Below are positions 6,615 to 14,156 of a stretch of 24,640 nucleotides of DNA, piece by piece. The translations under genes and the position numbers were made by a program. The stretch comes from Kitasatospora phosalacinea (GTDB lineage: Bacteria > Actinomycetota > Actinomycetes > Streptomycetales > Streptomycetaceae), in NCBI RefSeq assembly GCF_000717185.1, contig NZ_JNYE01000112.1, forward strand, positions 1 to 24,640, read 5' to 3'. Within the stretch, counting starts at the first letter, position 1, and the number at the start of each line of letters is the position of its first letter. The notes below the pieces were generated by a model. The model was not told the DNA's origin, made no database searches, and saw nothing but the letters and a program-made list of their open reading frames with translations.

Positions 6615-7930
6615 CAGATGATCTGCACGCCTGCGCGGGCGGCGAAGTCCCGGACACCCGGCAGCTTGCGGTCGTGCCGCAGCAACCCGGAGGCGAGGTC
6701 GCGAACGGCGCCGCGGCGGACCTCCTGCGGGGCGGCCTCCTCGGCGGCCATCAGGGCCTTGAAGCACTGCTCGGGCTTGCCCCACTGGTCGAACGCGCGG
6801 GCCACGTCGATGAAGAACCGGGCCTGCCGTTCGGCGGTCGGCAGCGAGGTGGGATCGATCGTGCGGGCCAGCTCGATCGCGCGGCCGGCGTCACCGAGCT
6901 CGTAGTGCACCGACAACTCGTGCAGGGCGACGCCCTGCGCGCCCTCGACCAGTCCGGAGATCCGGCCCGAGGCAGCGGCACTGTCGACGGCTTCCCGGAT
7001 CAGGGCGTGCGCGTAGGAGCGGTCTCCGCTCTTCGCGGCGGTGTAGGCGGCAGTGGCGTAGAGGGCACCGCGGGTGGCGAGGCGGGAAGCCTCCGGCACG
7101 GAGGTGTCGGCGAGGAGTTCCTCGGCCGCGACCACCACGATGTCGGTCGCCCGCGCCAGGCTGCCCTGGCGCCGCCAAGCGCTGGACACCATGCGCTGTG
7201 CCTCGGCGACGACCAGTGGATCCCCTCCGGCCCGTGCGGAGGTCAGCGCCCGGTCGGCGGTGATCGCCACCAGGTTGTTGTCGCCGGCCTTGATGCACAG
7301 TCGGACGGCGACGTTGTAGAGCTGGGCCACGTTGCGGCCGCGTTCTTCGGACGTGCCGAGCAACTGCGCAGCCGCGATCCGACCGGGCAGGGCTTCGGCG
7401 AGGATGTCGTACCGAGCTGCCTTGAACTCCCGGCGGGACGCCACCAGGGAGGCTGCCACGGTTGCCGAGGTGGGCTCGCGGCGGGGGGACGGTACCCGGT
7501 CCGTCCCGTATAGGAGAAGGTCCTCCAGCCCGCCCAGCGACGTCGTCGCCTCGGCGTGCGCGGCTGGTTCTCCAACGGCCGGAGCGAACAGGGCGGCAGC
7601 CGCCAGGGCCATGAACGGGCGGCGTCGCACATCGTCCTCCTCGGCAGCGGAAGTGCTCGTCAGCGTAGCCGAGGTGGGCTTCCGCGGGCGTGATCTCGGT
7701 CGGTCAGCAGCCGGTTGCGGCAAGGCGATCAGCTCGGCGAGGCCGACCTCCAGGACGTCGGCGAAGCGCTGGAGTAGTGTCAGGTCTTTGACCTGCTGCA
7801 TGTCCCGCTCGACCAGGGACATCCAGTCCTCACTGCGACCGACCTCGGCAGCCAGTCGCAGCTGGGTCCACCCCAGCGTCGACCGCCTGAGCGAGATGAA
7901 CGCCCCGAACGTCCTGCCGTTGTCCCCCAC
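6614..7930 (-). CDS. XRE family regulator with TPR-like C-terminal domain
   Basis: The 438-residue protein begins with an HTH_XRE domain (about 8-65: FGAFISLRRSTLGWTQLRLA and the recognition region following GRSEDW). An alanine-rich linker follows (about 100-130, with a short hydrophobic run usual in this streptomycete family). The rest is a long all-helical array that looks like tetratricopeptide repeats (about 160-420). Such regulators bind DNA with the N-domain and sense a peptide or protein with the repeats. The start is GTG at 7930. It lies upstream of, and on the same strand as, the mur-like operon and diverges from the NUDIX gene, so it probably controls one or both. Direct repeats at 7994-8016 and 6579-6614 are candidate sites. 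Confidence 0.88.
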   Translation of the reverse strand: MGDNGRTFGAFISLRRSTLGWTQLRLAAEVGRSEDWMSLVERDMQQVKDLTLLQRFADVLEVGLAELIALPQPAADRPRSRPRKPTSATLTSTSAAEEDDVRRRPFMALAAAALFAPAVGEPAAHAEATTSLGGLEDLLLYGTDRVPSPRREPTSATVAASLVASRREFKAARYDILAEALPGRIAAAQLLGTSEERGRNVAQLYNVAVRLCIKAGDNNLVAITADRALTSARAGGDPLVVAEAQRMVSSAWRRQGSLARATDIVVVAAEELLADTSVPEASRLATRGALYATAAYTAAKSGDRSYAHALIREAVDSAAASGRISGLVEGAQGVALHELSVHYELGDAGRAIELARTIDPTSLPTAERQARFFIDVARAFDQWGKPEQCFKALMAAEEAAPQEVRRGAVRDLASGLLRHDRKLPGVRDFAARAGVQII

Positions 7931-7993
7931 CGCAGACCCCCGCGGATCGTGTTCGACCAGCTACAGGCCGCTACCGTACCGAGCTTCGCGGGA

Positions 7994-8016
7994 GCGAGCA
8001 CTAGAAAAGCGAGCAC
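7994..8016. promoter_or_regulatory. Direct repeat in the divergent regulator-NUDIX promoter region
   Basis: GCGAGCAC occurs at 7994-8001 and 8009-8016, a 15-bp period separated by TAGAAAA. It sits in the 214-bp gap between the regulator (GTG 7930, minus) and the NUDIX gene (ATG 8145, plus), which must hold both promoters. The A/T-rich spacer and spacing suit a dimeric repressor or an overlapping promoter. No clear promoter hexamers were identified. Confidence 0.45.
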
Positions 8017-8144
8017 ATCCGTCGTTCGGCAGCCAGATGCGACGTTGTCGGGAGTCCAGGAGCGGTTGCTCGAAGGCCGGGTTCATCCGTCCCGAGGCCG
8101 ATAGGCTCTCCTCTTGCCTGTTGCCCCGCTCTGGAGGAGCTGAC

Positions 8145-8558
8145 ATGACACAGCGAACTGCCGGAGATCGTCCGGGGATTGCTGCTGCGCTCGTGGTCCG
8201 AGAAGGCCGTCTCCTGATGGTCCGGCGGCGGATCAGCGAAGGCCAGCTCTCGTGGCAGTTTCCGGCTGGCGAGATCGAGTTCGGCGAATCGCCCGAGCAG
8301 GCGGCCGTCCGTGAGACCGCGAAAGAGACCGGGCTCGGAGTGGTGGCGATCACGCTCCTCGGCGAGCGCGTCCACCCGAAGACCGGTCGGCTGATGTCCT
8401 ACACGGCCTGCGAGGTTGTCAGCGGTATCGCCGAGGTGGTGGACACCGAGGAGTTGGACGCGCTCGCCTGGGTGGCTCTCGCCGAGATTCCCGAGTACGT
8501 GCCGTACGGACTCTTCGAGCTGGTGCAGGAGTACCTGAACGTCACGCTCCCTTCATGA
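8145..8558 (+). CDS. NUDIX hydrolase
   Basis: NUDIX enzymes hydrolyse nucleoside diphosphates linked to another group, such as oxidised dNTPs, NDP-sugars and Nudix cofactors. This 137-residue protein has the fold's usual size. The Nudix box spans 42-64: Gly42, Glu48, Arg56-Glu57, Glu61, Gly63. The metal-binding Glu matching E. coli MutT E56 is Lys60, while the essential Glu (E61 here, MutT E57) is kept, so activity is likely but metal binding may differ. The ATG has GGAGGA about seven bases upstream. It forms an operon with the GNAT gene 28 bp downstream. In a mur-like island, an NDP-sugar substrate is possible but unproven. Confidence 0.9.
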   Translation: MTQRTAGDRPGIAAALVVREGRLLMVRRRISEGQLSWQFPAGEIEFGESPEQAAVRETAKETGLGVVAITLLGERVHPKTGRLMSYTACEVVSGIAEVVDTEELDALAWVALAEIPEYVPYGLFELVQEYLNVTLPS

Positions 8559-8586
8559 CCACGCTGAACCGAAGGACGCCTGCTTC

Positions 8587-9156
8587 GTGAATCCGGTCCG
8601 TCTGTCCGGCTCGCGCTTGACGCTGCGGGAAGTCGAATCCGATGACCAGAGCGCGCTGCTGGCCATCTACGGCGATCCCGAGGCCACCCGGCACCTCAGC
8701 TTCGAGCCTCGCACCGTCGAGCAGGTCCAGGCGATCGTCGACCGCTCCATCGCCTCCGCGTCCGAAACGCCGAGAACCGAGTACTGCCTCGCCGTCACCC
8801 ACCGCGGCGACCACCGGCTCGTCGGCTATGCACGGTTGGCGACCGAGCCGCAGCAGGCGGCCACGATCGGGTTCGCCCTCCACCCGGCTGAGTGGGGAAG
8901 GGGACTGGGCGTGGAGACCGTTCACCTGCTCTGTGCGCTCGGCTTCGACGTCCTCGGCCTGCACCGCATCTGGGCCGCCCGCTCACCCCTCAACGAGGCG
9001 TCCGCCCGCACCCTCCTGCGGGCAGGCATGACCGAGGACGGCCGGATCCGCGACCACGTCTTCGTCCGCGGCGCCTGGCGGGACTCGATCACCCACTCGA
9101 TCCTGGAGCACGAGTGGACGCCGCCCGACGGCTTGCGTGCCGGTGCTTCTCGGTGA
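8587..9156 (+). CDS. GNAT acetyltransferase, RimJ/RimL-like
   Basis: The 189-residue protein has the layout of the RimJ/RimL-type GNAT group: an N-terminal RLTLREVESDDQSALLAIY strand-helix, a central VGYARLA strand, and the acetyl-CoA loop in HPAEWGRGLGVETVHLL (about 98-114), where the GRGLG part fits the Q/RxxGxG/A signature. HRIWAARSPLNEASARTLLRAGM is the usual C-terminal half. It transfers an acetyl group to an amine of a protein, small molecule or antibiotic; the substrate cannot be told. The GTG start has GAAGGA upstream. It is the last gene before the right att copy and converges on the tRNA-Ser gene. Confidence 0.9.
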   Translation: MNPVRLSGSRLTLREVESDDQSALLAIYGDPEATRHLSFEPRTVEQVQAIVDRSIASASETPRTEYCLAVTHRGDHRLVGYARLATEPQQAATIGFALHPAEWGRGLGVETVHLLCALGFDVLGLHRIWAARSPLNEASARTLLRAGMTEDGRIRDHVFVRGAWRDSITHSILEHEWTPPDGLRAGASR

Positions 9157-9223
9157 ACTCGCTGTAGTGAGGACGAGCCGATGGTGCTACGTACTTCGAG
9201 AGTTGCTCGGGATCGCGACACGC

Positions 9224-9258
9224 CGAAGGCCCGGACCGCTGAGCGGTCCGGGCCTTCG
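9224..9258. terminator. tRNA-Ser terminator hairpin
   Basis: Perfect 17-bp arms (9224-9240 and 9242-9258) lie directly downstream of the minus-strand tRNA-Ser gene and also face the end of the GNAT gene. This is a bidirectional terminator. The right arm is part of the att repeat; the left arm is not found at the other att copy. Confidence 0.9.
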
Positions 9259-9317
9259 ATCAGGCGGAGGATACGAGATTCGAACTCGTGAGGGGTTGCC
9301 CCCAACACGCTTTCCAA
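9243..9317 (-). repeat. Right attachment-site copy within tRNA-Ser and its terminator
   Basis: These 75 bases are nearly identical to 105-178. They run from the terminator's inner arm through the tRNA 3' half to the anticodon loop (tttccaa on the plus strand), after which the copies diverge. Here the segment is joined to a normal tRNA 5' half, so the target gene was restored. Confidence 0.9.
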
Positions 9318-9349
9318 GCGTGCGCCCTAGGCCTCTAGGCGAATCCTCC
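9265..9349 (-). tRNA. tRNA-Ser (anticodon GGA)
   Basis: The reverse strand folds as a class II tRNA of 85 nt. The acceptor stem GGAGGAT (9349-9343) pairs perfectly with ATCCTCC (9272-9266), with discriminator G at 9265. The anticodon arm is CACGC-TTGGAAA-GCGTG, giving anticodon GGA, which reads UCC and UCU. A long variable arm TTGGGGGCAACCCC and the T-arm TTCGAAT follow. CCA is not encoded. It is the integration target of the island. Confidence 0.97.
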
Positions 9350-9478
9350 GTGGGAGAGCTTAGTACATGTTGAGGGGTGGTTGCGACCACGCTCTCGCAG
9401 GTGGGTGGCGGGGGTGGCCTGCGGATCGGAGTTGGGGGTGGGTGGGGGGAGTGGGGGCCGGGATCCGCTACTCTTGGG

Positions 9479-9573
9479 GCAGCCCCTCGTGTGGCGCCAT
9501 CTCGCTGAACCCCCCCAGGGCCGGAAGGCAGCAAGGGTAGGAGAGCTCTGGCGGGTGCGCGAGGGGTCCTTGC
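9479..9573 (+). ncRNA. ffs: Small SRP RNA (4.5S type)
   Basis: The hallmark apical segment CAGGGCCGGAAGGCAGCAAG, with its GGAA tetraloop, lies at 9516-9535. The flanking arms pair: CCCCTCG near 9483 with CGAGGGG near 9560, and GCCATCTC with GAGAGC...GGC. This is the domain IV-type hairpin RNA that binds Ffh. It lies just upstream of dnaX. A TACTCT -10-like box at 9469-9474 fits a promoter. The exact ends are approximate. Confidence 0.93.
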
Positions 9574-9640
9574 GTTTGTGGCGGGGGATGTTGGCGGGTG
9601 GGGGCCGCGGTTGTCGGTTGGTCCCGATATCTTCGGGGGT

Positions 9641-11806
9641 GTGTCCCTAGCCCTGTACCGCCGCTACCGCCCCGAGACCTTCGCGGAGGTCATCGGGCAG
9701 GAGCACGTGACCGCCCCGCTCCAGCAGGCCCTGCGCAACAACCGGGTCAACCACGCGTACCTGTTCAGCGGGCCGCGCGGGTGCGGGAAGACGACGAGCG
9801 CCCGCATCCTGGCCCGCTGCCTGAACTGCGAGCGGGGGCCGACGCCGGATCCGTGCGGGGAGTGCCAGTCCTGCCGCGACCTGGCGACGGGCGGGCCGGG
9901 TTCGATCGACGTGATCGAGATCGACGCCGCGTCGCACGGTGGTGTGGACGACGCGCGCGAGCTGCGCGAGCGGGCGTTCTTCGCGCCGGTGCACAGCCGG
10001 TACAAGATCTTCATCCTGGACGAGGCGCACATGGTGACCTCGGCCGGTTTCAACGCGCTGCTGAAGGTGGTGGAGGAGCCGCCGGAGCACCTGAAGTTCA
10101 TCTTCGCGACCACCGAGCCGGAGAAGGTGATCGGGACGATCCGGTCCCGCACGCACCACTACCCGTTCCGGCTGGTGCCGCCGGGCACGCTGCGCGACTA
10201 CCTGGCGCAGGTCTGCGGCCGGGAGGAGATCCAGGTCGAGGACGCGGTGTTCCCGCTGGTGGTGCGGTCCGGCGCCGGTTCGGTGCGCGACTCGATGTCG
10301 GTGATGGACCAGCTGCTGGCGGGCGCCGGCGAGGCCGGCGTGACCTACCAGATGGCGACGGCGCTGCTGGGGTACACCGACGCGGCGCTGCTGGACGAGG
10401 TGGTGGACGCCTTCGCCGCGCAGGACGGCGCGACGGTGTTCCAGGTCGTCGACCGGGTGGTCGAGGGCGGGCACGACCCGCGGCGGTTCGTGACGGACCT
10501 GCTGGAGCGGCTGCGCGACCTGGTGATCCTGGCCACCGTGCCGGACGCGGGGGAGAAGAGCCTGATCGACGCCCCGGCCGACCGGATCGCGGTGATGCAG
10601 GCCCAGGCCGACCGCTTCGGTCCTGCCGAGCTGAGCCGCGCCGCGGACTTGGTGAACACCGGCCTGACCGAGATGCGCGGGAACGCCGCGCCCCGGCTCC
10701 AGCTGGAGCTGATCTGCGCCCGGGTGATGCTGCCCGGCGCGTACGGGGACGAGCTGTCGGTGCAGGCCCGGCTGGACAAGCTGGAGCGGCGGGCGGCGAC
10801 GGGCGGTTTCGCCGCTCCGGTGGCGTTCCAGCCCTCCGCGCCCGTCCAGCAGGCCGCGGCCCCGGTCCAGGCCCAGGCCCCGGCGCAGGCACCGGCGCCC
10901 TACGTCGAGCAGCCGCCGCAGGCTCCCGCGCCCGTCCAGCAGGCCCCCGTCCAGCAGGCGCCCGCGCCCGCTCCGGCCGGTCCCGCTCCGGGTGCCTGGC
11001 CGATCCCGCGCAGCTTCGCGCCCGGTGAGCAGCAGCCCGCCGCCGCGCCCGCCGCCCCCGCGCCGGTGCAGGAGGCCCCGCCCGCGGTGCCCGTGCAACC
11101 TCCGGCGCCCGTGCAACCCCCGGCCGGCGGGCACGGTGGGCACGGCGGGCAGCCCTCGGCGGCGGCGCAGCAGGGTGCGGCGCAGATCCGGCAGATGTGG
11201 CCGCAGATCCTGGAGGCGGTGAAGAACCGCCGCCGGTTCACCTGGATCCTGCTGAGCCAGAACGGCCAGGTGGCCGGGTTCGACGGCAGCACGCTGCAGG
11301 TGTCGTTCGTGAACGCGGGCGCCCGGGACAGCTTCGTCGGCAGCCACAGCGACGAGGTGCTGCGGCAGGCCCTGGCGGACGCGCTGGGCGTGGACTGGCG
11401 GGTGGAGTGCATCGTCGACCCGTCGGGCGCGACGAGCCCGCCGTCGGCGCAGTCCGCGGCGCCGTTCGCCCCGGCCCCCGCCCCCGCGGCCGGCGGCTGG
11501 GGGGCCCCGCAGGCGCCCCGCCCCGTGCAGCCGCCGCCGCAGGCCCCCGCACCGTCCCCCGTCCAGCAGGCGCCCGCGCCCGCTCCTGCCGTGCAGACGC
11601 CCGCTCCCGCGCCCGTGCAGCAGCCCCCGAAGCCGCAGTCGCCGTCCCGGCCGAAGCCGCAGTCGCAGTCGCAGGTGGCGCCGGAGGACGACGTCCCGGA
11701 GGAGGACGACCCGGACTTGGTGGAGGACGTCTTCTCCGCCCAGGAGCTGATCGTCCGCGAGCTGGGCGCGACGGTGCTGGAGGAGATCCACCACCGCCCG
11801 AGCTGA
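9641..11806 (+). CDS. dnaX: DNA polymerase III subunit gamma/tau
   Basis: DnaX is the clamp-loader ATPase that loads the beta clamp and couples the polymerases at the fork. From GTG 9641 the protein has 721 residues. It has the conserved start LALYRRYRPETFAEVIGQ, Walker A GPRGCGKT (44-51), a zinc module with Cys60, 63, 72, 75 and 78, DEAH Walker B (127-130) and the sensor 1 region FATTEPEKV. The C-terminal half carries two long Ala/Pro/Gln tracts (about 390-510 and 600-690) around a folded domain (about 515-600), probably the tau-type polymerase or helicase contact region. A GTG at 9578 is in frame but adds a non-conserved leader. I saw no A-rich slippery site for a gamma frameshift. It starts about 70 bp after ffs. 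Confidence 0.97.
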   Translation: MSLALYRRYRPETFAEVIGQEHVTAPLQQALRNNRVNHAYLFSGPRGCGKTTSARILARCLNCERGPTPDPCGECQSCRDLATGGPGSIDVIEIDAASHGGVDDARELRERAFFAPVHSRYKIFILDEAHMVTSAGFNALLKVVEEPPEHLKFIFATTEPEKVIGTIRSRTHHYPFRLVPPGTLRDYLAQVCGREEIQVEDAVFPLVVRSGAGSVRDSMSVMDQLLAGAGEAGVTYQMATALLGYTDAALLDEVVDAFAAQDGATVFQVVDRVVEGGHDPRRFVTDLLERLRDLVILATVPDAGEKSLIDAPADRIAVMQAQADRFGPAELSRAADLVNTGLTEMRGNAAPRLQLELICARVMLPGAYGDELSVQARLDKLERRAATGGFAAPVAFQPSAPVQQAAAPVQAQAPAQAPAPYVEQPPQAPAPVQQAPVQQAPAPAPAGPAPGAWPIPRSFAPGEQQPAAAPAAPAPVQEAPPAVPVQPPAPVQPPAGGHGGHGGQPSAAAQQGAAQIRQMWPQILEAVKNRRRFTWILLSQNGQVAGFDGSTLQVSFVNAGARDSFVGSHSDEVLRQALADALGVDWRVECIVDPSGATSPPSAQSAAPFAPAPAPAAGGWGAPQAPRPVQPPPQAPAPSPVQQAPAPAPAVQTPAPAPVQQPPKPQSPSRPKPQSQSQVAPEDDVPEEDDPDLVEDVFSAQELIVRELGATVLEEIHHRPS

Positions 11807-11831
11807 GCCGCCGGAGCCGCCGGGGCCGCCG
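11805..11831 (+). repeat. 9-bp tandem repeat at the dnaX stop
   Basis: GAGCCGCCG, GAGCCGCCG and GGGCCGCCG run in tandem, beginning inside the dnaX TGA (11804-11806). A short stem follows (CGGGGCC 11821-11827 with GGCCCCG 11841-11847), which may act as a weak terminator. Confidence 0.6.
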
Positions 11832-11990
11832 GTCCCCCGGGGCCCCGCAGCTGACGTGGGGCTGACGGGCGGCCGCGTAGGCTCGGGGACGAAGGCACGG
11901 GTACGGGTGCGGACGGTCTCGGCCGGGTACACGCCGGTGTCGTGAGTGTCGTGGAGTGTCGACGGACCGTCGACGGACCGAGGAGGTTCC

Positions 11991-12332
11991 GTGTTCCCTG
12001 GTGGCCAGCCGAACATGCAGCAGCTCTTGAAGCAGGCGCAGAAGATGCAGGAGGAGCTGGGCCGGGCCCAGCAGGAGTTGGCCGAGGCGAAGGTGTCCGG
12101 TTCGGCGGGCGGCGGCCTGGTGGAGGCGACGGTGACGGGCTCGGGCGAGCTGGTCGCGCTGACCATCGCCCCGGCGGCGGTCGACCCGGAGGACACCGAG
12201 ACCCTGGCGGACCTGGTGCTGGCCGCGGTGCGGGACGCCAACGCGGCGGCGCAGAAGCTGCAGGCCGAGCGGATGGGCCCGCTGACCCAGGGCCTGGGCG
12301 GCGGCAGCGGTATCCCCGGCCTCCCGTTCTGA
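11991..12332 (+). CDS. YbaB/EbfC family nucleoid-associated protein
   Basis: YbaB proteins are small dimeric DNA-binding proteins that coat and organise DNA, usually encoded between dnaX and recR, as here. The 113-residue product has the expected helix ([22 protein letters not shown]), the [20 protein letters not shown] beta core and the C-terminal helix, then a Gly-rich tail ending [12 protein letters not shown] chose GTG 11991 because AGGAGG lies four bases upstream (11981-11986). An in-frame start at 11946 would add a non-conserved 15-residue leader over a tandem repeat (11958-11979, two perfect 11-bp GTCGACGGACC units). Confidence 0.93.
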   Translation: MFPGGQPNMQQLLKQAQKMQEELGRAQQELAEAKVSGSAGGGLVEATVTGSGELVALTIAPAAVDPEDTETLADLVLAAVRDANAAAQKLQAERMGPLTQGLGGGSGIPGLPF

Positions 12333-12367
12333 CCTGAGCCCGCGGGCCCGGCCCTGGCCCCGCCCCG

Positions 12368-12414
12368 CCCGACCCGGCCCCGCCCGGCCCGACCCGGCCC
12401 GGCCCGGGTCGGGC
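12368..12414 (+). repeat. GC-only tandem repeat and hairpin between ybaB and recR
   Basis: Two 20-bp units (12368-12387 and 12388-12407) of C/G-rich sequence with interspersed A occur in a wider low-complexity tract (12343-12435). CCCGACCCGG (12388-12397) pairs perfectly with CCGGGTCGGG (12404-12413). It may end ybaB transcription. The rest of the gap to recR (12436-12580) shows nothing definite. Confidence 0.5.
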
Positions 12415-12580
12415 GGGCTCGGCTCGGCCCCGCCCGGTGCACACGCCGCGTGCGCACCGGGAACCCCGGGTAACGGGTTGTGTGATTTATGGGCCAGTAG
12501 GGCGTCGGGCGGTGTGTCCGGCGCCCGATTCGTTGGATGATGGCACCGGGGCGGACTCCGGTCGAAGGAAGGCGTGGCAG

Positions 12581-13180
12581 GTGTACGAGGGCGTGGTGCA
12601 GGACTTGATCGACGAGCTGGGCAGGCTGCCCGGGGTCGGTCCCAAGAGCGCCCAGCGGATCGCCTTCCACGTCCTGCAGGCCGATCCGGTGGACGTGCGC
12701 CGGCTGGCGCACGCGCTGCAGCAGGTGAAGGAGAAGGTCCGGTTCTGCGCGGTCTGCGGCAACGTCGCGGAGTCCGAGCAGTGCCGGGTCTGCCTGGACC
12801 CGCGCCGGGACCTCGCGGTGATCTGCGTGGTGGAGGAGCCCAAGGACGTGGTGGCGATCGAGCGGACGCGCGAGTTCCGCGGCCGGTACCACGTGCTGGG
12901 CGGGGCGATCAGCCCGATCGAGGGGGTCGGCCCGGACGACCTGCGGATCCGCGAGCTGATGACCAGGCTCGCGGACGGCACGGTCACCGAGCTGATCCTG
13001 GCCACCGACCCCAACCTGGAGGGGGAGGCGACCGCGACCTACCTGGCCCGGCTGTGCAAGCCGATGGGCCTCAAGGTCACCCGGCTGGCGAGCGGACTGC
13101 CCGTCGGCGGGGACTTGGAGTACGCCGACGAGGTCACCCTCGGCCGGGCGTTCGAAGGGAGACGACTGCTCGATGTCTGA
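12581..13180 (+). CDS. recR: Recombination mediator RecR
   Basis: RecR works with RecF and RecO to load RecA at single-stranded gaps. The 199-residue protein has the N-terminal helix-hairpin-helix ([18 protein letters not shown]), a C4 zinc finger (Cys56, 59, 68, 71), a Toprim domain with [12 protein letters not shown] and the conserved C-terminal [12 protein letters not shown] ... ALEGRR-type ending (here [10 protein letters not shown]). The start is GTG 12581, with AAGGAAGG eight bases upstream; an in-frame extension to 12437 lacks conservation signals. It overlaps the DUF5063 gene by 8 bp, so the two are coupled. Confidence 0.97.
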   Translation: MYEGVVQDLIDELGRLPGVGPKSAQRIAFHVLQADPVDVRRLAHALQQVKEKVRFCAVCGNVAESEQCRVCLDPRRDLAVICVVEEPKDVVAIERTREFRGRYHVLGGAISPIEGVGPDDLRIRELMTRLADGTVTELILATDPNLEGEATATYLARLCKPMGLKVTRLASGLPVGGDLEYADEVTLGRAFEGRRLLDV

Positions 13181-13838
13181 CCGAACCGACACCACTGAAC
13201 TGCCGGGCGGCCCGCTGGGGCGGACCGGGGCCCCGGACGACTTCGCGGTGCAGATCGCCGACTCGGTGGAGAGCTTCGTGCTGGCCGTCACCGAGGTCGC
13301 GAAGGGCGACGAGCCGGGCAGCGCGATCTCGCTGCTGCTGCTGGAGGTCTCGCAGCTGTTGCTGGCGGGCGGCCGGCTGGGCGCGATCGAGGACGTCCTG
13401 CCGGAGGACCGCTTCGAGCCGGACGCCGGGCCGGAGCCGGACGGGGTGGAGCTGCGCGAGCGGCTCGCCGAGCTGCTGGCGCCGATCGACGTCTACCACG
13501 AGGTGTTCGACCCGTACGGCCCGCCGGAGAAGCCGAGCGCGTTCCGGATCTCGGACGACCTGGCGGGCGTGGTCAGCGAGCTGGGCCACGGGCTGACGCA
13601 CTACCGCGAGGGCCGGGTCTCGGAGGCGCTGTGGTGGTGGCAGTTCTCGTACCTGTCCAACTGGGGCTCGACCTGCACGGCGGTGCTGCGCGCACTGCAG
13701 TCGCTGATCGCGCACGTGCGGCTGGACTCGCCGCTGGGCGCGGTGCCGGACGGGGCGGACACCGACGACGACGGGCTGACCGACGAGCAGCTGGAGCAGC
13801 AGGCGGGCGACCTGATGGCGGCCGAGCTCGGGCTCTGA
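13173..13838 (+). CDS. DUF5063 domain protein
   Basis: The 221-residue acidic soluble protein matches DUF5063 as I know it, a family commonly encoded after recR in actinomycetes. Visible features are the helical [19 protein letters not shown] region, [23 protein letters not shown], and an aromatic-rich segment [23 protein letters not shown] (about 154-176). Its function is unknown; a helical adaptor role is a guess. Its ATG overlaps the recR 3' end by 8 bp. The TGA lies in a 13-bp tandem repeat. Confidence 0.85.
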   Translation: MSDRTDTTELPGGPLGRTGAPDDFAVQIADSVESFVLAVTEVAKGDEPGSAISLLLLEVSQLLLAGGRLGAIEDVLPEDRFEPDAGPEPDGVELRERLAELLAPIDVYHEVFDPYGPPEKPSAFRISDDLAGVVSELGHGLTHYREGRVSEALWWWQFSYLSNWGSTCTAVLRALQSLIAHVRLDSPLGAVPDGADTDDDGLTDEQLEQQAGDLMAAELGL

Positions 13839-13869
13839 ACCCGGGCTCTGAATCTGGCCTCTGAACCCG
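13831..13869 (+). repeat. 13-bp tandem triplication over the DUF5063 stop
   Basis: GGCTCTGAACCCG, GGCTCTGAATCTG and GCCTCTGAACCCG follow one another. The first unit contains the gene's TGA (13836-13838), and the others repeat the same triplet out of use. The pattern suggests slippage duplication at the gene end. Confidence 0.8.
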
Positions 13870-14070
13870 GGCCGTCCGGGCCGAAACCCGGTCCGGGGGG
13901 CGCGTCGGAGCACGGTGCGGAGCGCGTCGCGCCCCGGTGTGACGCAACCGTCATCGGCGGCCCGGAGGCGAAGATTCCGGGAGCCGGGTGCTGCTCGGGC
14001 GGCGATTCTTCGGGGCGGGCGGCCGGGGCCCGCAGACCTGCCGGTCGGCGGTGACCAGAGTCCGATATTC

Positions 14071-14121
14071 GCATCTCACGATGTGAAAGGCGTCGGCCGG
14101 AGAACCCCTGCTCGTTAGACT
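14071..14121 (+). promoter_or_regulatory. lysC upstream region with TCAC-GAT-GTGA dyad
   Basis: The 318-bp gap 13839-14156 has no convincing gene. It contains an 11-bp dyad TCACGATGTGA (14076-14086), overlapped by CATC-TCAC-GATG (14072-14083), and a possible -10 box TAGACT at 14116-14121, 36 bp before the lysC start. The dyad is a candidate amino-acid-responsive operator. The stretch 13870-14070 shows only GC-rich sequence. Confidence 0.45.
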
Positions 14122-14156
14122 GGCCGCGACCTACCACCCCGAGTCGAGGAGCCCCC

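Larger units (their letters stand above)
179..9242. mobile_element. Integrase-less genomic island in tRNA-Ser(GGA)
   Basis: The region is bounded by two near-identical tRNA-Ser 3' segments (105-178 and 9243-9317). Since the tRNA is on the minus strand, the intact gene lies at the right border and the displaced 3' fragment at the left, the arrangement left by one integration event. The contents are a DUF4365 two-gene module, a mur-like operon with its regulator, and a NUDIX-GNAT pair. I found no tyrosine or serine recombinase, excisionase, Rep or Tra gene inside. It could be a cis-mobilizable element moved by another element's integrase, or an element that has lost its integrase. The visibly lower GC of 179-2000 compared with 9600-24640 fits acquisition. 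Whether all modules arrived together is unknown. Confidence 0.8.

Noticed and set aside
10800..11640. dnaX programmed frameshift for gamma
   Set aside because: No A-rich slippery heptamer was seen, and the Pro/Ala repeats do not imply a frameshift.
9647..13291. A 1214-residue open frame on the minus strand
   Set aside because: It is antisense to dnaX, ybaB and recR, has no domain signatures, and arises from GC-rich codon bias.
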